Shown here: in pieces, positions 17,837-26,906 of the stretch
How positions within the stretch are numbered: the first letter of the stretch is position 1
How the letters are laid out: each line of letters opens with the position of its first letter
Assembly: GCF_023953935.1 (NCBI RefSeq)
Contig: NZ_JAMLIW010000001.1
Span: 186,001 to 250,000, forward strand
Source of the DNA: Thermomonas sp.
GTDB lineage: Bacteria; Pseudomonadota; Gammaproteobacteria; Xanthomonadales; Xanthomonadaceae
Reading direction: 5' to 3'
Length of the DNA: 64,000 nt
Program-made: the position numbers and the translations under genes
Notes under the pieces: model-generated
Databases searched by the model: none
What the model was told of the DNA's origin: nothing
The model's input: only the letters and a program-made list of their open reading frames with translations

Positions 17837-18355
17837 ATGGAACAGGAAAACGACCGCTGGCAAGTGAGAGTGAACGGCGTCCCCCTGTCGGCCATGCAGG
17901 ACAAGGGCAAATGGTTCATCTACCCGTTTTTCGGCTTTCACATGCTGATGTTCGGGCTGTCCGGCTTTTTCATGTCGTATGCGGAACACGGCCCCAGCTT
18001 GTTTTTCATCTACATGCACGGCGGCATCGCGATCGTCGTCTACCTGATCTTCTACCGGGTGATCTTCGGCCTCGACGAAGTGCGCTGGATGCTGATCAAT
18101 GCCGCACTCGGTTTCCTCGGCATCTATTCGCAGCTCGGCTGGTTGCTCGACAAGTTCGGCAAAAACATCGATGACTATCCGTGGTATGTCAACATCACGC
18201 CGTTCCTGTATTACGTCCTGTATACCTTCCTGCTGCGCCAATTCCTGATCGACGTCACCGGCAGCCGCGGCAATCTGGCGCGGTTGAAGTGGGTCAACGC
18301 GCTCTACGTCACCGGCTCGCTGCTGGTCTACGGCGGGATGCTGGTTCGAACCTGA
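17837..18355 (+). CDS. Four-helix membrane protein, unknown function
   Basis: A 172-residue protein I do not recognise. A polar N-terminus of about 25 residues (MEQENDRWQVRVNGVPLS) is followed by about four hydrophobic segments, rich in Phe, Tyr and Trp, and a short connecting stretch around residues 125-145. It could be a 2TM-domain type protein, but I cannot confirm this. The ATG at 17837 is preferred because a -10-like TATGAT is 27 bases upstream; an in-frame GTG farther upstream at 17771 is possible. It stands alone, convergent with the DsbA-like gene 15 bases downstream. Confidence 0.78.
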   Translation: MEQENDRWQVRVNGVPLSAMQDKGKWFIYPFFGFHMLMFGLSGFFMSYAEHGPSLFFIYMHGGIAIVVYLIFYRVIFGLDEVRWMLINAALGFLGIYSQLGWLLDKFGKNIDDYPWYVNITPFLYYVLYTFLLRQFLIDVTGSRGNLARLKWVNALYVTGSLLVYGGMLVRT

Positions 18356-18370
18356 GCCTGCGCATCCGGC

Positions 18371-19075
18371 TCAGGTCGCTTCGCCGTTGGCCGCCGGCTT
18401 CGGCTCGCGGGCGATCTGCCGCAGCGCCTGCGCGAACACCTCCGGCGGCTGGCCGCCGGAAATCAGGTGTCGCCGGTCCACGATCACCGCCGGCACGCTG
18501 TTGATGCCCAGTTTCTGGAAGAATCGTTCGGCCGCCTGCACGTCGTCGGCGTAAAGGTCGGAATCGAGCACTTCGCGCGCCTTGTCCGCATCCAACCCAA
18601 CGCCGCCGGCGATTTCGGCCAGCACCGCATGGTCGCTGACGTTGCGCCCCTGGCTGAAATGCGCCACCAACAGCGCGCCCTTGAGCGCCAGCTGCAAGCC
18701 CGGCCCCTGGGTCTCGGCCCAGTGCAAAAGACGATGCGCGGACAAGGTGTTCCAGGTGCGGCTGCGGGCGTTGAAGTCGAAGTGGAAGCCCAGCTCGGCG
18801 CCGCGCTGGCGGATCCGTTCCTGATTCTCGGCCAGCTGCGCATCACTCATGCCGTACTTGCGCTTGAGGTTTTCGGCCACGTCCATGCCTTCGTCCGGCA
18901 TCTCCGGGTCCAGCTCGAACGGCTGCACGTGGATCTCCGCCTTCACCTCGCCCTGAAGCCGCCGCAGCGCTTCACTCAGCGAGGCCAGCCCGATCGCACA
19001 CCACGGGCAGACCACATCGGAGACGAAATCGATGCGCATCACGGGCACCGTGCCGTGGCCTTCCGTCGCAGCCAT
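18371..19075 (-). CDS. DsbA-family oxidoreductase, FrnE-like
   Basis: A 234-residue protein of the DsbA/FrnE thioredoxin-fold family. The active-site motif CPWC lies in FVSDVVCPWCAIG (about residues 17-29). The inserted helical domain follows (NLKRKYGMSDAQLAENQERI), and the cis-Pro loop is GINSVPAVIVDRR near residue 193. No signal peptide is visible, so it is probably cytosolic, as FrnE proteins are, acting as disulfide oxidoreductase or isomerase. The ATG at 19075 has an AGGAG ribosome site nine bases upstream; an ATG at residue 13 would also keep the fold. Confidence 0.9.
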   Translation of the reverse strand: MAATEGHGTVPVMRIDFVSDVVCPWCAIGLASLSEALRRLQGEVKAEIHVQPFELDPEMPDEGMDVAENLKRKYGMSDAQLAENQERIRQRGAELGFHFDFNARSRTWNTLSAHRLLHWAETQGPGLQLALKGALLVAHFSQGRNVSDHAVLAEIAGGVGLDADKAREVLDSDLYADDVQAAERFFQKLGINSVPAVIVDRRHLISGGQPPEVFAQALRQIAREPKPAANGEAT

Positions 19076-19130
19076 GATTGTCCACTCCTGCAAATGGCGA
19101 AACCCGCCCGCACACTTTATCCAAACGCCG

Positions 19131-19799
19131 TCACGGTGACGCCCAGAGGGAATCAGGCAACCGTTCGTCCAGCCGCTTCCCCGGCGCGCATTGATCAGAG
19201 TAATACGCCGCCTGCATCCCGCCAATCTGCTGGCGCTGCTGGTACAGGGATTGGTAATAGAGCATCCCGCCCGCCCGCGCGCTGGCTTCGGGGATGCCGA
19301 GCAGGCGCGCCGCGCGCAGGTAGCGCTGGATCGCCTGGCACTCAGTCACCGCCTCGTTGCGCTCGCCGCGCACGTGCATGGCCTCGTGGGCGAACATCTG
19401 CACGCTGATGATGCCTTCACGATCGAGTTTTTCCGGATGCCGCAGATAGCGTCGCAGCACGCTGCACCACGGTTTCTGGAACACGATCCGTCCGCTCTCG
19501 AAATCGGCGTGGCCGGAGGCCAACGCCATTGGATCGACCGCGGTGTCGAAGAAGGTATTGCAGTGCACCTTCGCCTGTTCCACCCCCGACAGGATCCGCG
19601 CCTGCCGGGTCAGGAACTGCTCGAAGCGCCAGGTGCGCAGCGGGGGGTATGCGCAGGCGCAGGCCAGCGCGAGGGTGACCACGAGATAGGGCCCGAAAAT
19701 CTTCTGCGGCTCGGCAAAACCGGGCTTGGGCACGAAACCGTAATAGACCTCGCGCAGGGCCAGCCACAGAAACAGCGCCGCGCCCAGCCACCAGAGCAT
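19131..19799 (-). CDS. Membrane-anchored protein with HEAMH metalloprotease-like motif
   Basis: A 222-residue protein of unrecognised family. Two hydrophobic helices (about residues 2-16 and 37-53) tether a soluble domain. That domain contains MFAHEAMHVRGERNEAVTE: His138-Glu139-x-x-His142 fits the zincin HExxH zinc site, and Glu146 or Glu149 could be a third ligand. Similar short membrane proteins with this motif are often annotated only as hypothetical. If it is a real peptidase the active site would face the periplasm or cytosol depending on topology. Distance from neighbours suggests its own promoter. Confidence 0.72.
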   Translation of the reverse strand: MLWWLGAALFLWLALREVYYGFVPKPGFAEPQKIFGPYLVVTLALACACAYPPLRTWRFEQFLTRQARILSGVEQAKVHCNTFFDTAVDPMALASGHADFESGRIVFQKPWCSVLRRYLRHPEKLDREGIISVQMFAHEAMHVRGERNEAVTECQAIQRYLRAARLLGIPEASARAGGMLYYQSLYQQRQQIGGMQAAYYSDQCAPGKRLDERLPDSLWASP

Positions 19800-19901
19800 C
19801 AGCGGTCCCGCCTCACGCAGGCGCGGATGAACGCCCGCCCGCCACCCGCAACGGCGGTCCGCACCGGCCGCACGCCGTCGTCCGCACCCGCGCGACAGCC
19901 G

Positions 19902-20201
19902 TCAGTGGTAGTCATCTTCGCGCTGGTGTCGCACCGCCAGCACGGTGACGGTCTGGCCGTCTTCGATCTCGAACAACGCCACGTAGCCGGCGCTGCCGAA
20001 CGGAATCAGCAGCTCGCGCAGGAACGGATTGGCCTCATCCGCCTTGCGGCAGGCGAAGGGCGACTCCCGCAGCAGGTCGGCGCCACTCAGGATTGCCGCC
20101 AGTGCGGCGCGCGCGGCGGCGATGTCACGCTCCAGCAAAAACGCGTACAAACGCTTGAGATCGTCACGTGCCGCCGGCGCGTAGCGGATGCGCCAGCTCA
20201 T
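19902..20201 (-). CDS. ParE/RelE-family toxin
   Basis: A 99-residue type II toxin of the RelE/ParE superfamily. It shows the family pattern: MSWRIRYAPAARDDLKRLYAFL at the start, a middle with NPFLRELLIPFGSAGYVALFE, and the terminal strand VTVLAVRHQREDDY. ParE members attack DNA gyrase, RelE members cut mRNA; which applies cannot be told from sequence alone. The ATG overlaps the antitoxin stop (ATGA), the usual coupling in such pairs. Confidence 0.88.
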   Translation of the reverse strand: MSWRIRYAPAARDDLKRLYAFLLERDIAAARAALAAILSGADLLRESPFACRKADEANPFLRELLIPFGSAGYVALFEIEDGQTVTVLAVRHQREDDYH

Positions 20202-20482
20202 GCACGATTCTTGCACGCTGCTTTGGCCTCGGCAGCGGCGAGCATCTCACCCAGCTCAGCGTGAACCTCGGCGGCGTCAAGATAATCCCCCGTCCGCCTG
20301 GCCTCCTCGCGCACCGCCAGCCCGCGGGCGATGAACTCGGATCGCAGGCGACGGCGGTTCACTTCCTCGCGCAGCGATTTTTCCATCAGCCCGGACAGGC
20401 TTTCGCCCTCGCGCAGCACCGATTCGGCGGCTTCACGCAGCTCCGGTGCCACGCGCAGCGGCGGCAAGGTGGCGGATTTCAT
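20198..20482 (-). CDS. ParD-like antitoxin
   Basis: A 94-residue antitoxin-like protein. The N-terminus LPPLRVAPELREAAESVLREGESLSGLMEKSLREEV matches a ribbon-helix-helix DNA-binding region, shown here as LPPLRVAPELREAAE and SLSGLMEKSLREEV. The charged C-terminal half would wrap the toxin. It precedes the toxin gene with a four-base overlap and is probably autoregulated through the palindrome at 20500-20516. Confidence 0.85.
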   Translation of the reverse strand: MKSATLPPLRVAPELREAAESVLREGESLSGLMEKSLREEVNRRRLRSEFIARGLAVREEARRTGDYLDAAEVHAELGEMLAAAEAKAACKNRA

Positions 20483-20499
20483 GGCGTTCTCCGGATGTA

Positions 20500-20516
20500 T
20501 TGCATTTGCGATGCAA
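20500..20516 (-). promoter_or_regulatory. Palindromic operator-like site upstream of the antitoxin gene
   Basis: TTGCATTTGCGATGCAA is an exact inverted repeat of six bases (TTGCAT/ATGCAA) around a five-base spacer, 18 bases before the antitoxin ATG. This is where a ribbon-helix-helix antitoxin would bind to repress its own operon. Confidence 0.55.
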
Positions 20517-20587
20517 CTCTAGCACGCCTGCCGGCCGGGCGCGATTCCCGGTCGCGCAAAGACCGCCCGGGCCAACGGCCAAGGTCC

Positions 20588-22252
20588 TCACAGCATCGGC
20601 AACTTCAATCCCTGTTCGCGTGCGCAGTCGATGGCGATCTGGTAGCCGGCATCGGCATGGCGCATGACGCCGGTGCCGGGATCGTTCCAGAGCACGCGGG
20701 CGATCCTCGCATCGGCTTCGGGCGTGCCGTCGCACACGATAACCAGGCCGGCGTGCTGGCTGTAGCCCATGCCAACGCCGCCGCCGTGGTGGAAGCTGAC
20801 CCAGGTGGCGCCACCGGCGGTGCTGAGCAGGGCGTTGAGAATCGGCCAATCCGAAACCGCGTCGGAGCCGTCGCGCATCGCTTCGGTTTCGCGGTTGGGG
20901 CTGGCCACCGATCCCGAATCGAGGTGGTCGCGGCCAATGGCGACCGGCCCTTTCAGCTCGCCGCTGCGGACCATTTCATTGAACGCCAGGCCCAGCTTGT
21001 CGCGCAGACCCAGACCCACCCAGCAGATGCGCGAAGGCAGGCCCTGGAAGCTGATCCGCTCTTCGGCCATGTCCAGCCAGTGGTGCAGGTGCGGATCGTC
21101 GGGAATCAATTCCTTGACCTTGGCATCGGTCTTGAGGATGTCCTCGGGATCGCCGGACAGCGCCACCCAGCGGAACGGGCCGATGCCGCGGCAAAACAGC
21201 GGGCGCACGTAGGCCGGCACGAAGCCGGGAAAGTCGAAGGCGTTTTTGCAACCGACGTCGAAGGCCATCTGGCGGATGTTGTTGCCGTAGTCGAACACCG
21301 GAATGCCCTGCTTCTGGAATGCGAGCATCGCTTCGACGTGTTCGCGCATCGAGGCCTTGGCGGCGTCGCGGGTGGCGTCGGGATCGCTGACGCGGCGCTC
21401 GAACCATTCTTCGACGGTCCAACCCTTGGGCAGGTAGCCGTTGACCGGATCGTGGGCACTGGTCTGGTCGGTCACCGCATCCGGACGCACGCCGCGCCGC
21501 ACCAGTTCGGGCAGGATGTCGGCGGCATTGCCCAGCAGGGCGATGGATTTGGCTTCGCCCGCCTGCGTGTACTTTTCGATCCGCGCCAGCGCGTCATCCA
21601 GGTCGGTCGCCTGCTCGTCCACGTAGCGGGTCTGCAGGCGAAAATCGATGCTCTTCTGCTGGCATTCGATATTGAGCGAACAGGCGCCCGCCAACGAAGC
21701 CGCCAGCGGCTGCGCGCCGCCCATGCCGCCGAGGCCGGCGGTGAGGATCCAGCGGCCCTTGAGATTGCCGCCATAGCTTTGCCGGCCCATTTCGACGAAG
21801 GTCTCGTAGGTGCCCTGCACGATGCCCTGCGAGCCGATGTAGATCCAGCTGCCCGCGGTCATCTGGCCGTACATCATCAAGCCCTTCTTATCGAGCGCGT
21901 GGAAATGCTCCCAGGTGGCCCAGTGCGGCACCAGGTTGGAATTGGCGATCAGCACCCGCGGCGCGTCGGTGTGGGTCTTGAACACGCCCACCGGCTTGCC
22001 CGATTGCACCAGCAGGGTCTCGTCCGGATTCAGCTCGCGCAGCGATTTCAGGATCGCGTCGAAGCACTCCCAATTGCGCGCGGCGCGGCCGATGCCGCCG
22101 TAGACCACCAGCTCGGCGGGGTTCTCCGCCACTTCGGGATCGAGGTTGTGCTGGATCATCCGGTAGGCGGCTTCGATCTGCCAGTTCTTGCAGCTCAGCT
22201 GGCTGCCCTTGGGCGGATGGATGACGCGGGTCGGATCATTGCGGGTGGACAT
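20588..22252 (-). CDS. hutU: Urocanate hydratase
   Basis: A 554-residue enzyme converting urocanate to imidazolonepropionate, the second step of histidine degradation. Length is standard. Visible family features: the NAD-binding region with [18 protein letters not shown], the [13 protein letters not shown] segment, [15 protein letters not shown], and near the C-terminus [17 protein letters not shown]. The ATG at 22252 has an AGGAG site upstream. The hutH gene that normally supplies its substrate is not next to it or elsewhere in the window; hutG and hutI lie downstream beyond an NPP phosphodiesterase and ogt. Confidence 0.97.
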   Translation of the reverse strand: MSTRNDPTRVIHPPKGSQLSCKNWQIEAAYRMIQHNLDPEVAENPAELVVYGGIGRAARNWECFDAILKSLRELNPDETLLVQSGKPVGVFKTHTDAPRVLIANSNLVPHWATWEHFHALDKKGLMMYGQMTAGSWIYIGSQGIVQGTYETFVEMGRQSYGGNLKGRWILTAGLGGMGGAQPLAASLAGACSLNIECQQKSIDFRLQTRYVDEQATDLDDALARIEKYTQAGEAKSIALLGNAADILPELVRRGVRPDAVTDQTSAHDPVNGYLPKGWTVEEWFERRVSDPDATRDAAKASMREHVEAMLAFQKQGIPVFDYGNNIRQMAFDVGCKNAFDFPGFVPAYVRPLFCRGIGPFRWVALSGDPEDILKTDAKVKELIPDDPHLHHWLDMAEERISFQGLPSRICWVGLGLRDKLGLAFNEMVRSGELKGPVAIGRDHLDSGSVASPNRETEAMRDGSDAVSDWPILNALLSTAGGATWVSFHHGGGVGMGYSQHAGLVIVCDGTPEADARIARVLWNDPGTGVMRHADAGYQIAIDCAREQGLKLPML

Positions 22253-22362
22253 GGCGGGCTCCTGCATGGATTGCATAGGCGAGCAAACGCCGATTATCGC
22301 ATCCGCGCAGAAAACCGCCGTCCACGGTCCACACCGCCCCCATGATCGAATACCATGGGCCG

Positions 22363-23598
22363 ATGCCCGCATGGATCCGCGCCAGCCTGCTGCTGGCTCT
22401 TGCACTGATCACCGGCTGCGCCACGCAGCCGCCCTCGGACGCACGCCCTCCGCTGCTGCTGGTGTCGATCGACGGTCTGCGTCCGACCGATGTCGATGCC
22501 AACCAGATGCCGATCCTCAACGCCTTGGGCAATGCCGGCGTGCGGGCGGAGTGGATGACGCCCTCCTATCCCAGCAAGACCTTTCCAAACCACTACACCC
22601 TCGTCACCGGCCTGCGCCCCGACCACCACGGCATGATCAACAACACCATGTATGACCCGGTGTTGGGCGATTTCAACCTGTCCTCGCGCGACGCCGTGCA
22701 GGACCCGCGCTGGTGGACCGGCGGCGAGCCGGTGTGGATCACCCTGCAGCGCCACGGCGGCCGCGCTGCGACCATGTTCTGGCCCGGTTCGGAAGCCGCC
22801 ATCCAGGGCCAGCATCCGACCGACTGGCGCGTCTATGACGAACACCTCAGCGCCTCGGCGCGGGTCGATCAGGTGCTGGCGTGGCTGGACCGCCCGGCCC
22901 GTACCCGCCCACAGTTCATCACCCTGTATTTCGAACAGGTCGACCACGCCGGCCACGCCACCGGACCGGACTCGGCGGAAAGCCGCGCCGCCCGCGCCGA
23001 GGTGGACGCCGCGCTGGGCAGGTTGCAGGACGGGCTGCGCCAACGCGGGCTGCAAGACAAGATCAACCTGATCGTGGTGTCGGACCACGGCATGGCCGAC
23101 ATCACCGGCCGCGAATACCTCGCCGACTACCTGCGGCCACACGGTCTGGGTCTGGAGGCGATCACCATCGTCACCGGCGGCGCGCTGGCCAGCATCAATC
23201 CACGCCCGGGACAGGAAGCCGCCGTCGCGGCCGCGCTGCTGGGTCGCCATCCGCACGCCACCTGCTGGCGCAAGCAGGATCTGCCCGCGCAATGGCATTA
23301 CGGCACGCACGCGCGCATCCCGGCGATTCTGTGTCAGGCCGACCTGGGTTGGCTGCTGCTGGCCCGCGACAACGGACGGCCGTTCAAGGCCGGCGGTGGC
23401 CACGGGTATGCCATCGAAGACCCGACGATGCACGCCACCTTCATCGCCTCCGGCCCGGCATTCCGCAACGGCGTGACGCTGCAACCGTTCGACAACGTCG
23501 ACGTGTATCCCCTGCTGATGCGCCTGCTGGGGCTGACACCGTTGCCCAACGATGGCGACATCGCGCCGCTGCTGCCGGCGCTGCGCGACACGCGCTGA
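22363..23598 (+). CDS. NPP-type nucleotide pyrophosphatase/phosphodiesterase lipoprotein
   Basis: A 411-residue member of the alkaline-phosphatase superfamily, close to the structurally studied Xanthomonas NPP. The lipobox LITGC gives Cys19. Two-zinc site: Asp37 (VSIDGLR), nucleophile Thr73 (SKTFPNHY), Asp194 and His198 (FEQVDHAGH), Asp241 and His242 (SDHGM), His347 (GGHGY). It probably cleaves nucleotide phosphodiesters in the periplasm. It is divergent from hutU across about 110 bases. The ATG at 22363 starts the lipoprotein signal. Confidence 0.92.
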   Translation: MPAWIRASLLLALALITGCATQPPSDARPPLLLVSIDGLRPTDVDANQMPILNALGNAGVRAEWMTPSYPSKTFPNHYTLVTGLRPDHHGMINNTMYDPVLGDFNLSSRDAVQDPRWWTGGEPVWITLQRHGGRAATMFWPGSEAAIQGQHPTDWRVYDEHLSASARVDQVLAWLDRPARTRPQFITLYFEQVDHAGHATGPDSAESRAARAEVDAALGRLQDGLRQRGLQDKINLIVVSDHGMADITGREYLADYLRPHGLGLEAITIVTGGALASINPRPGQEAAVAAALLGRHPHATCWRKQDLPAQWHYGTHARIPAILCQADLGWLLLARDNGRPFKAGGGHGYAIEDPTMHATFIASGPAFRNGVTLQPFDNVDVYPLLMRLLGLTPLPNDGDIAPLLPALRDTR

Positions 23599-23724
23599 CG
23601 CTTGCCGCCACCGGCCAACGGCAACTGCGGCGAACGCAGTCCGCGTGAACAATCGGGAACTCCGCTTGCCTTACGATGGAACAAGCGAACCCGACGTCAA
23701 TGGCCCCGCCGCCGAGGAGCGAGC

Positions 23725-24243
23725 ATGATTGTCTTCCGCCGCATCGAAAGCCCGATCGGGCCGCTGTTGATCGCTGCCGATGAACGCGGCCTGTGCAACA
23801 TCGAATTCCGGCAAAGCAGCCACCCCGTCGACCGCAGCGGTTGGCGCGGCGGCAACAGCCCGTTCCTCGACGCCACCGAAAAACAGCTGGGCGAGTATTT
23901 CGCCGGCAAGCGCCGCCAATTCGATCTGGCGCTGTCACCGCAGGGCACCGATTTCCAACTTCGCGTCTGGCGCGCACTGGAAACGATTCCCTACGGCCAG
24001 ACCATCAGCTACGCCGAACTGGCGCGCCGGGTGGGCAATCCGAAAGCATCGCGCGCGGTCGGATTGGCCAACGGCCGCAATCCGCTGTCGATCATCGTGC
24101 CCTGCCACCGCGTGATCGGCGCCGACGGCAGCCTCACCGGCTACGGCGGCGGCTTGCCGATCAAGGAATTCCTGCTGCGCCTGGAAGGCGCGCTGCCGGC
24201 GGAGAACGCCGGGTTGTTCGCAGCGCACGCAGGCCGATGCTGA
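23725..24243 (+). CDS. ogt: Methylated-DNA–protein-cysteine methyltransferase
   Basis: A 172-residue DNA repair protein that takes methyl groups from O6-methylguanine onto its own Cys, a suicide reaction. The active site PCHRV holds Cys127; the helix-turn-helix and arginine finger are in SYAELARRVGNPKASRAVG. A GAGGAG ribosome site precedes the ATG at 23725. It stands between the NPP gene and hutG, apparently in its own unit. The 109-base gap to the hutG stop shows no clear signal. Confidence 0.95.
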   Translation: MIVFRRIESPIGPLLIAADERGLCNIEFRQSSHPVDRSGWRGGNSPFLDATEKQLGEYFAGKRRQFDLALSPQGTDFQLRVWRALETIPYGQTISYAELARRVGNPKASRAVGLANGRNPLSIIVPCHRVIGADGSLTGYGGGLPIKEFLLRLEGALPAENAGLFAAHAGRC

Positions 24244-24352
24244 GGCAAGAGGACACCGGCAAGCGTCAATATCAGCAACACATCGCCCGTCGCTGCAGCG
24301 GATTCGCGTGGTGTTGCATGGCGGATGCCGACATGGGGCGCGGATTGCCGGA

Positions 24353-25303
24353 TCACGCACCCGTGCGCGCCTGCCATGCCGCATGACACACACGGTGGAT
24401 CAGGCGCGCGGCCACCCGAGCGGTCACATTGTCGCGATCCAGCGGCGGTGACAGTTCGGCCACGTCCAGCAGCCGCAATTTGCCGGTGGCTGCGACGGCA
24501 TCGAGCAGCGGCTCCACCACCTCCAACGGCAGCCCGCGCGCGGCCGGCGCGCTGACGCCGGGTGCCATCGCGTGCGGCAGGCCGTCGATGTCGATGGTCT
24601 GGTAGATCAAGTCCACGTCGGCCAGGCGCGCTTGCAATTGCTCGATGTGCGCAGCCAACGTCAGCAGGTTCAGCTGGTCATCCATGACGTAGCGCACGCC
24701 AAGCCGATCGGCGGTGTCGAACAGCACGCGGGTATTGGCAGCGGCGCTGATGCCGTAGACGTGGTATTGCAAATCGATTCCCAGCGCCTGCGCGTGCTCG
24801 ATCGCCTGCAGGAACGGCGTACCGCTGCTGCCTTCGTCCTGCCGGCGCAGGTCGAAATGGGCATCGATGTTGATGATCGCCACGCGCGGCCTTCGCGTGC
24901 CCAGGTGCTGCGCCAGGCCCTGCCAACTGGCGAAGGCGATCTCGTGACCACCACCGAGGCCCACCGCGAAGTGGCCGGCATCCAGCAGCGCCGCCAGTCG
25001 CTGTGCATAGCGCGACTGCGCGGCTTCCAGATCGCCATCGGTGCAGTCCACCGTACCGGCGTCGTACAGCGGTGCGGCATCGAGCACGGGCAAGTTCGAC
25101 AACATCTTGCGTAGCGCCACCGGGCCGTCTTTCGCGCCGACCCGGCCATGATTGCGGCGCACGCCTTCATCGCAGGCAAAACCCAACAACGCCACCCCGG
25201 GCGCGGCACCCGCCTGCGCCCGCCGCACCCACTGGTGCCAACGCCGGGTCGAGGCATCCTCGGGCAGATCGACGCGACCACCCCATCCGTCTACAGTGCT
25301 CAT
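24353..25303 (-). CDS. hutG: Formimidoylglutamase
   Basis: A 316-residue arginase-family enzyme hydrolysing N-formimidoyl-glutamate to glutamate and formamide, the last step of one histidine-degradation route. The two-manganese site is visible as GGGHE, DAHFDLR and DIDG, each in order, with the APGVSAPAARG loop. It is divergent from hutI, and the 310-base gap between them holds a beta-family hairpin. Confidence 0.93.
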   Translation of the reverse strand: MSTVDGWGGRVDLPEDASTRRWHQWVRRAQAGAAPGVALLGFACDEGVRRNHGRVGAKDGPVALRKMLSNLPVLDAAPLYDAGTVDCTDGDLEAAQSRYAQRLAALLDAGHFAVGLGGGHEIAFASWQGLAQHLGTRRPRVAIINIDAHFDLRRQDEGSSGTPFLQAIEHAQALGIDLQYHVYGISAAANTRVLFDTADRLGVRYVMDDQLNLLTLAAHIEQLQARLADVDLIYQTIDIDGLPHAMAPGVSAPAARGLPLEVVEPLLDAVAATGKLRLLDVAELSPPLDRDNVTARVAARLIHRVCHAAWQARTGA

Positions 25304-25417
25304 GACCGCACCCGCCGCATCGCTTGCATGACGTCACTCCGTTTCGATGCCGGCATTATGGAACGTGCAGCCGACGACGGCGCTCACCTTCCCGCAACTG
25401 CGCGATACCGCGCAACG

Positions 25418-25513
25418 GTCCTGCGGCACCCCCGCGACAGCGAAGTAAAGGAGGAGATGACGGCCGCCGGCCGTCATCGGGGGACATTCGCTGTCGCGGG
25501 GGTGCTGCAGGAC
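25418..25513 (+). repeat. Beta-family nested hairpin element, copy A
   Basis: Outer arms 25418-25444 and 25487-25513 pair over 27 positions with one G·U-type difference. Inside are GTAAAGGAGGAG (25445-25456), an inner hairpin ATGACGGC/GCCGTCAT (25457-25477) and CGGGGGACA (25478-25486). The same inner blocks occur in copies B and C with quite different stems. It lies between the starts of hutG and hutI; the rest of this 310-base gap (25304-25613) holds no clear gene, and promoter boxes could not be assigned. Confidence 0.8.
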
Positions 25514-25613
25514 TCGCCAATCCACAAACCGCACCCAAGCAACCACAACGCAATCTGGCCGGCTCCTCCGCACACGGCCATAATCAAACCCTCGAAACCG
25601 CCATGGAACATCC

Positions 25614-26831
25614 ATGTCCGCACCCGATTGGGACCTGCTGCTGACCCATGCCACGCTGGCCACGCTGGACGGCTCCGCGCCGTTCGGCCTGATCGAAGAC
25701 GGCGCGCTGGCCTGCAAGGACGGTGTGATTGCGTGGGTGGGCCCGATGGCACGATTGCCCGAGGGCGCAACCGCCGCGCGGGAAGACGACCTTGGCGGCG
25801 CGCTGGTGACGCCGGGGCTGATCGATTGCCACACCCATCTGGTGTTTGCCGGCAACCGCGCGCGCGAGTTCGACATGCGCCTGAACGGCGCCAGCTACGA
25901 GGACATCGCCCGCGCCGGCGGCGGCATTCTCTCCAGCGTGATTTCGGTGCGTTTGGCACGCGAGGACGCACTGTTCGAACAATCCCTCACACGCGCGCAG
26001 GCATTGCTGGCTGACGGCGCGACCACGCTGGAAATCAAGTCCGGCTACGGGTTGGATCTCGATTCGGAGCGCAAAATGCTGCGCGTGGCGCGGCGGATCG
26101 GCGCGACGCTCGGGATCGGCGTGCGTACCAGCTTTCTCGGCCTGCACGCCTTGCCGCCGGAGTTCCACGGCCGCGCCGACGACTACGTCGAGGAAGCCAT
26201 CGACTGGCTGGCGGTCCTGCACGCCGAAGGACTGGTGGACGCGGTGGACGCCTTTTGCGAGGGCATCGGGTTTACCCCGGCGCAGACGCGGCGGATGTTC
26301 AACGCTTCACGCGAGCTCGGGGTTCCGGTGAAACTCCACGCCGACCAGCTCAGCGACCTCGGCGGGGCCATGCTCGCCGCGGAATTCGACGGCCTGTCAG
26401 CCGACCACATCGAGTTCAGCAATGAAGGCAGCGTGCAAGCCATGGCCCGCCACGGCACGGTGGCCGTACTGCTGCCGGGCGCCTTCCACGTGCTGCGTGA
26501 AACCCGGCTGCCACCGCTGGACCAGCTGCGGCAGCACGGCGTGCCGATGGCGGTGGCCACCGATTGCAATCCCGGCACCTCGCCACTGCTGTCGCTGCGG
26601 CAGGCCATGCAACTGGCTTGCACCCACTTCAAGCTGACCCCGGAAGAAGCCCTGCGCGGCGCCACCGTCCACGCCGCCAAGGCGTTGGACCTGCCCGATC
26701 GGGGCCTCCTGCGCGCCGACCTGCGCGCCGACTTCGTGGTCTGGAACCTCGGCCATCCCGCCGAGTTGTGCTACTGGCTGGGCGGAAGCTTCGCACGCAG
26801 CGTGTACGCCGGCGGGACACAGCTGCGCTGA
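25614..26831 (+). CDS. hutI: Imidazolonepropionase
   Basis: A 405-residue amidohydrolase converting imidazolone-propionate to formimino-glutamate, the step between HutU and HutG. Metal ligands are in DCHTHLVFAGNRA, and later HADQLSDLGG, SADHIEFSNE and ATDCNPGTSP provide the remaining His and Asp. Standard length; start MSAPDWDLLLTHATLATLDG. A rho-independent terminator follows 28 bases after the stop. Confidence 0.96.
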   Translation: MSAPDWDLLLTHATLATLDGSAPFGLIEDGALACKDGVIAWVGPMARLPEGATAAREDDLGGALVTPGLIDCHTHLVFAGNRAREFDMRLNGASYEDIARAGGGILSSVISVRLAREDALFEQSLTRAQALLADGATTLEIKSGYGLDLDSERKMLRVARRIGATLGIGVRTSFLGLHALPPEFHGRADDYVEEAIDWLAVLHAEGLVDAVDAFCEGIGFTPAQTRRMFNASRELGVPVKLHADQLSDLGGAMLAAEFDGLSADHIEFSNEGSVQAMARHGTVAVLLPGAFHVLRETRLPPLDQLRQHGVPMAVATDCNPGTSPLLSLRQAMQLACTHFKLTPEEALRGATVHAAKALDLPDRGLLRADLRADFVVWNLGHPAELCYWLGGSFARSVYAGGTQLR

Positions 26832-26859
26832 ACCGGCAATCACCCGGTTCCGGAAACGC

Positions 26860-26884
26860 GAAAGCCCCGCATCGCGGGGCTTTC
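26860..26884. terminator. Intrinsic terminator between hutI and thx
   Basis: GAAAGCCCCGC, loop ATC, GCGGGGCTTTC gives an 11-base-pair GC-rich stem with A and T runs at the ends, so it can work in both directions for the convergent genes hutI and thx. Confidence 0.85.
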
Positions 26885-26906
26885 GACAAGCGTCAGGACC
26901 CGCGGC

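Noticed and set aside
26832..26906. Element of the alpha or beta type after hutI
   Set aside because: It is a plain 11-base-pair terminator with no conserved loop block.
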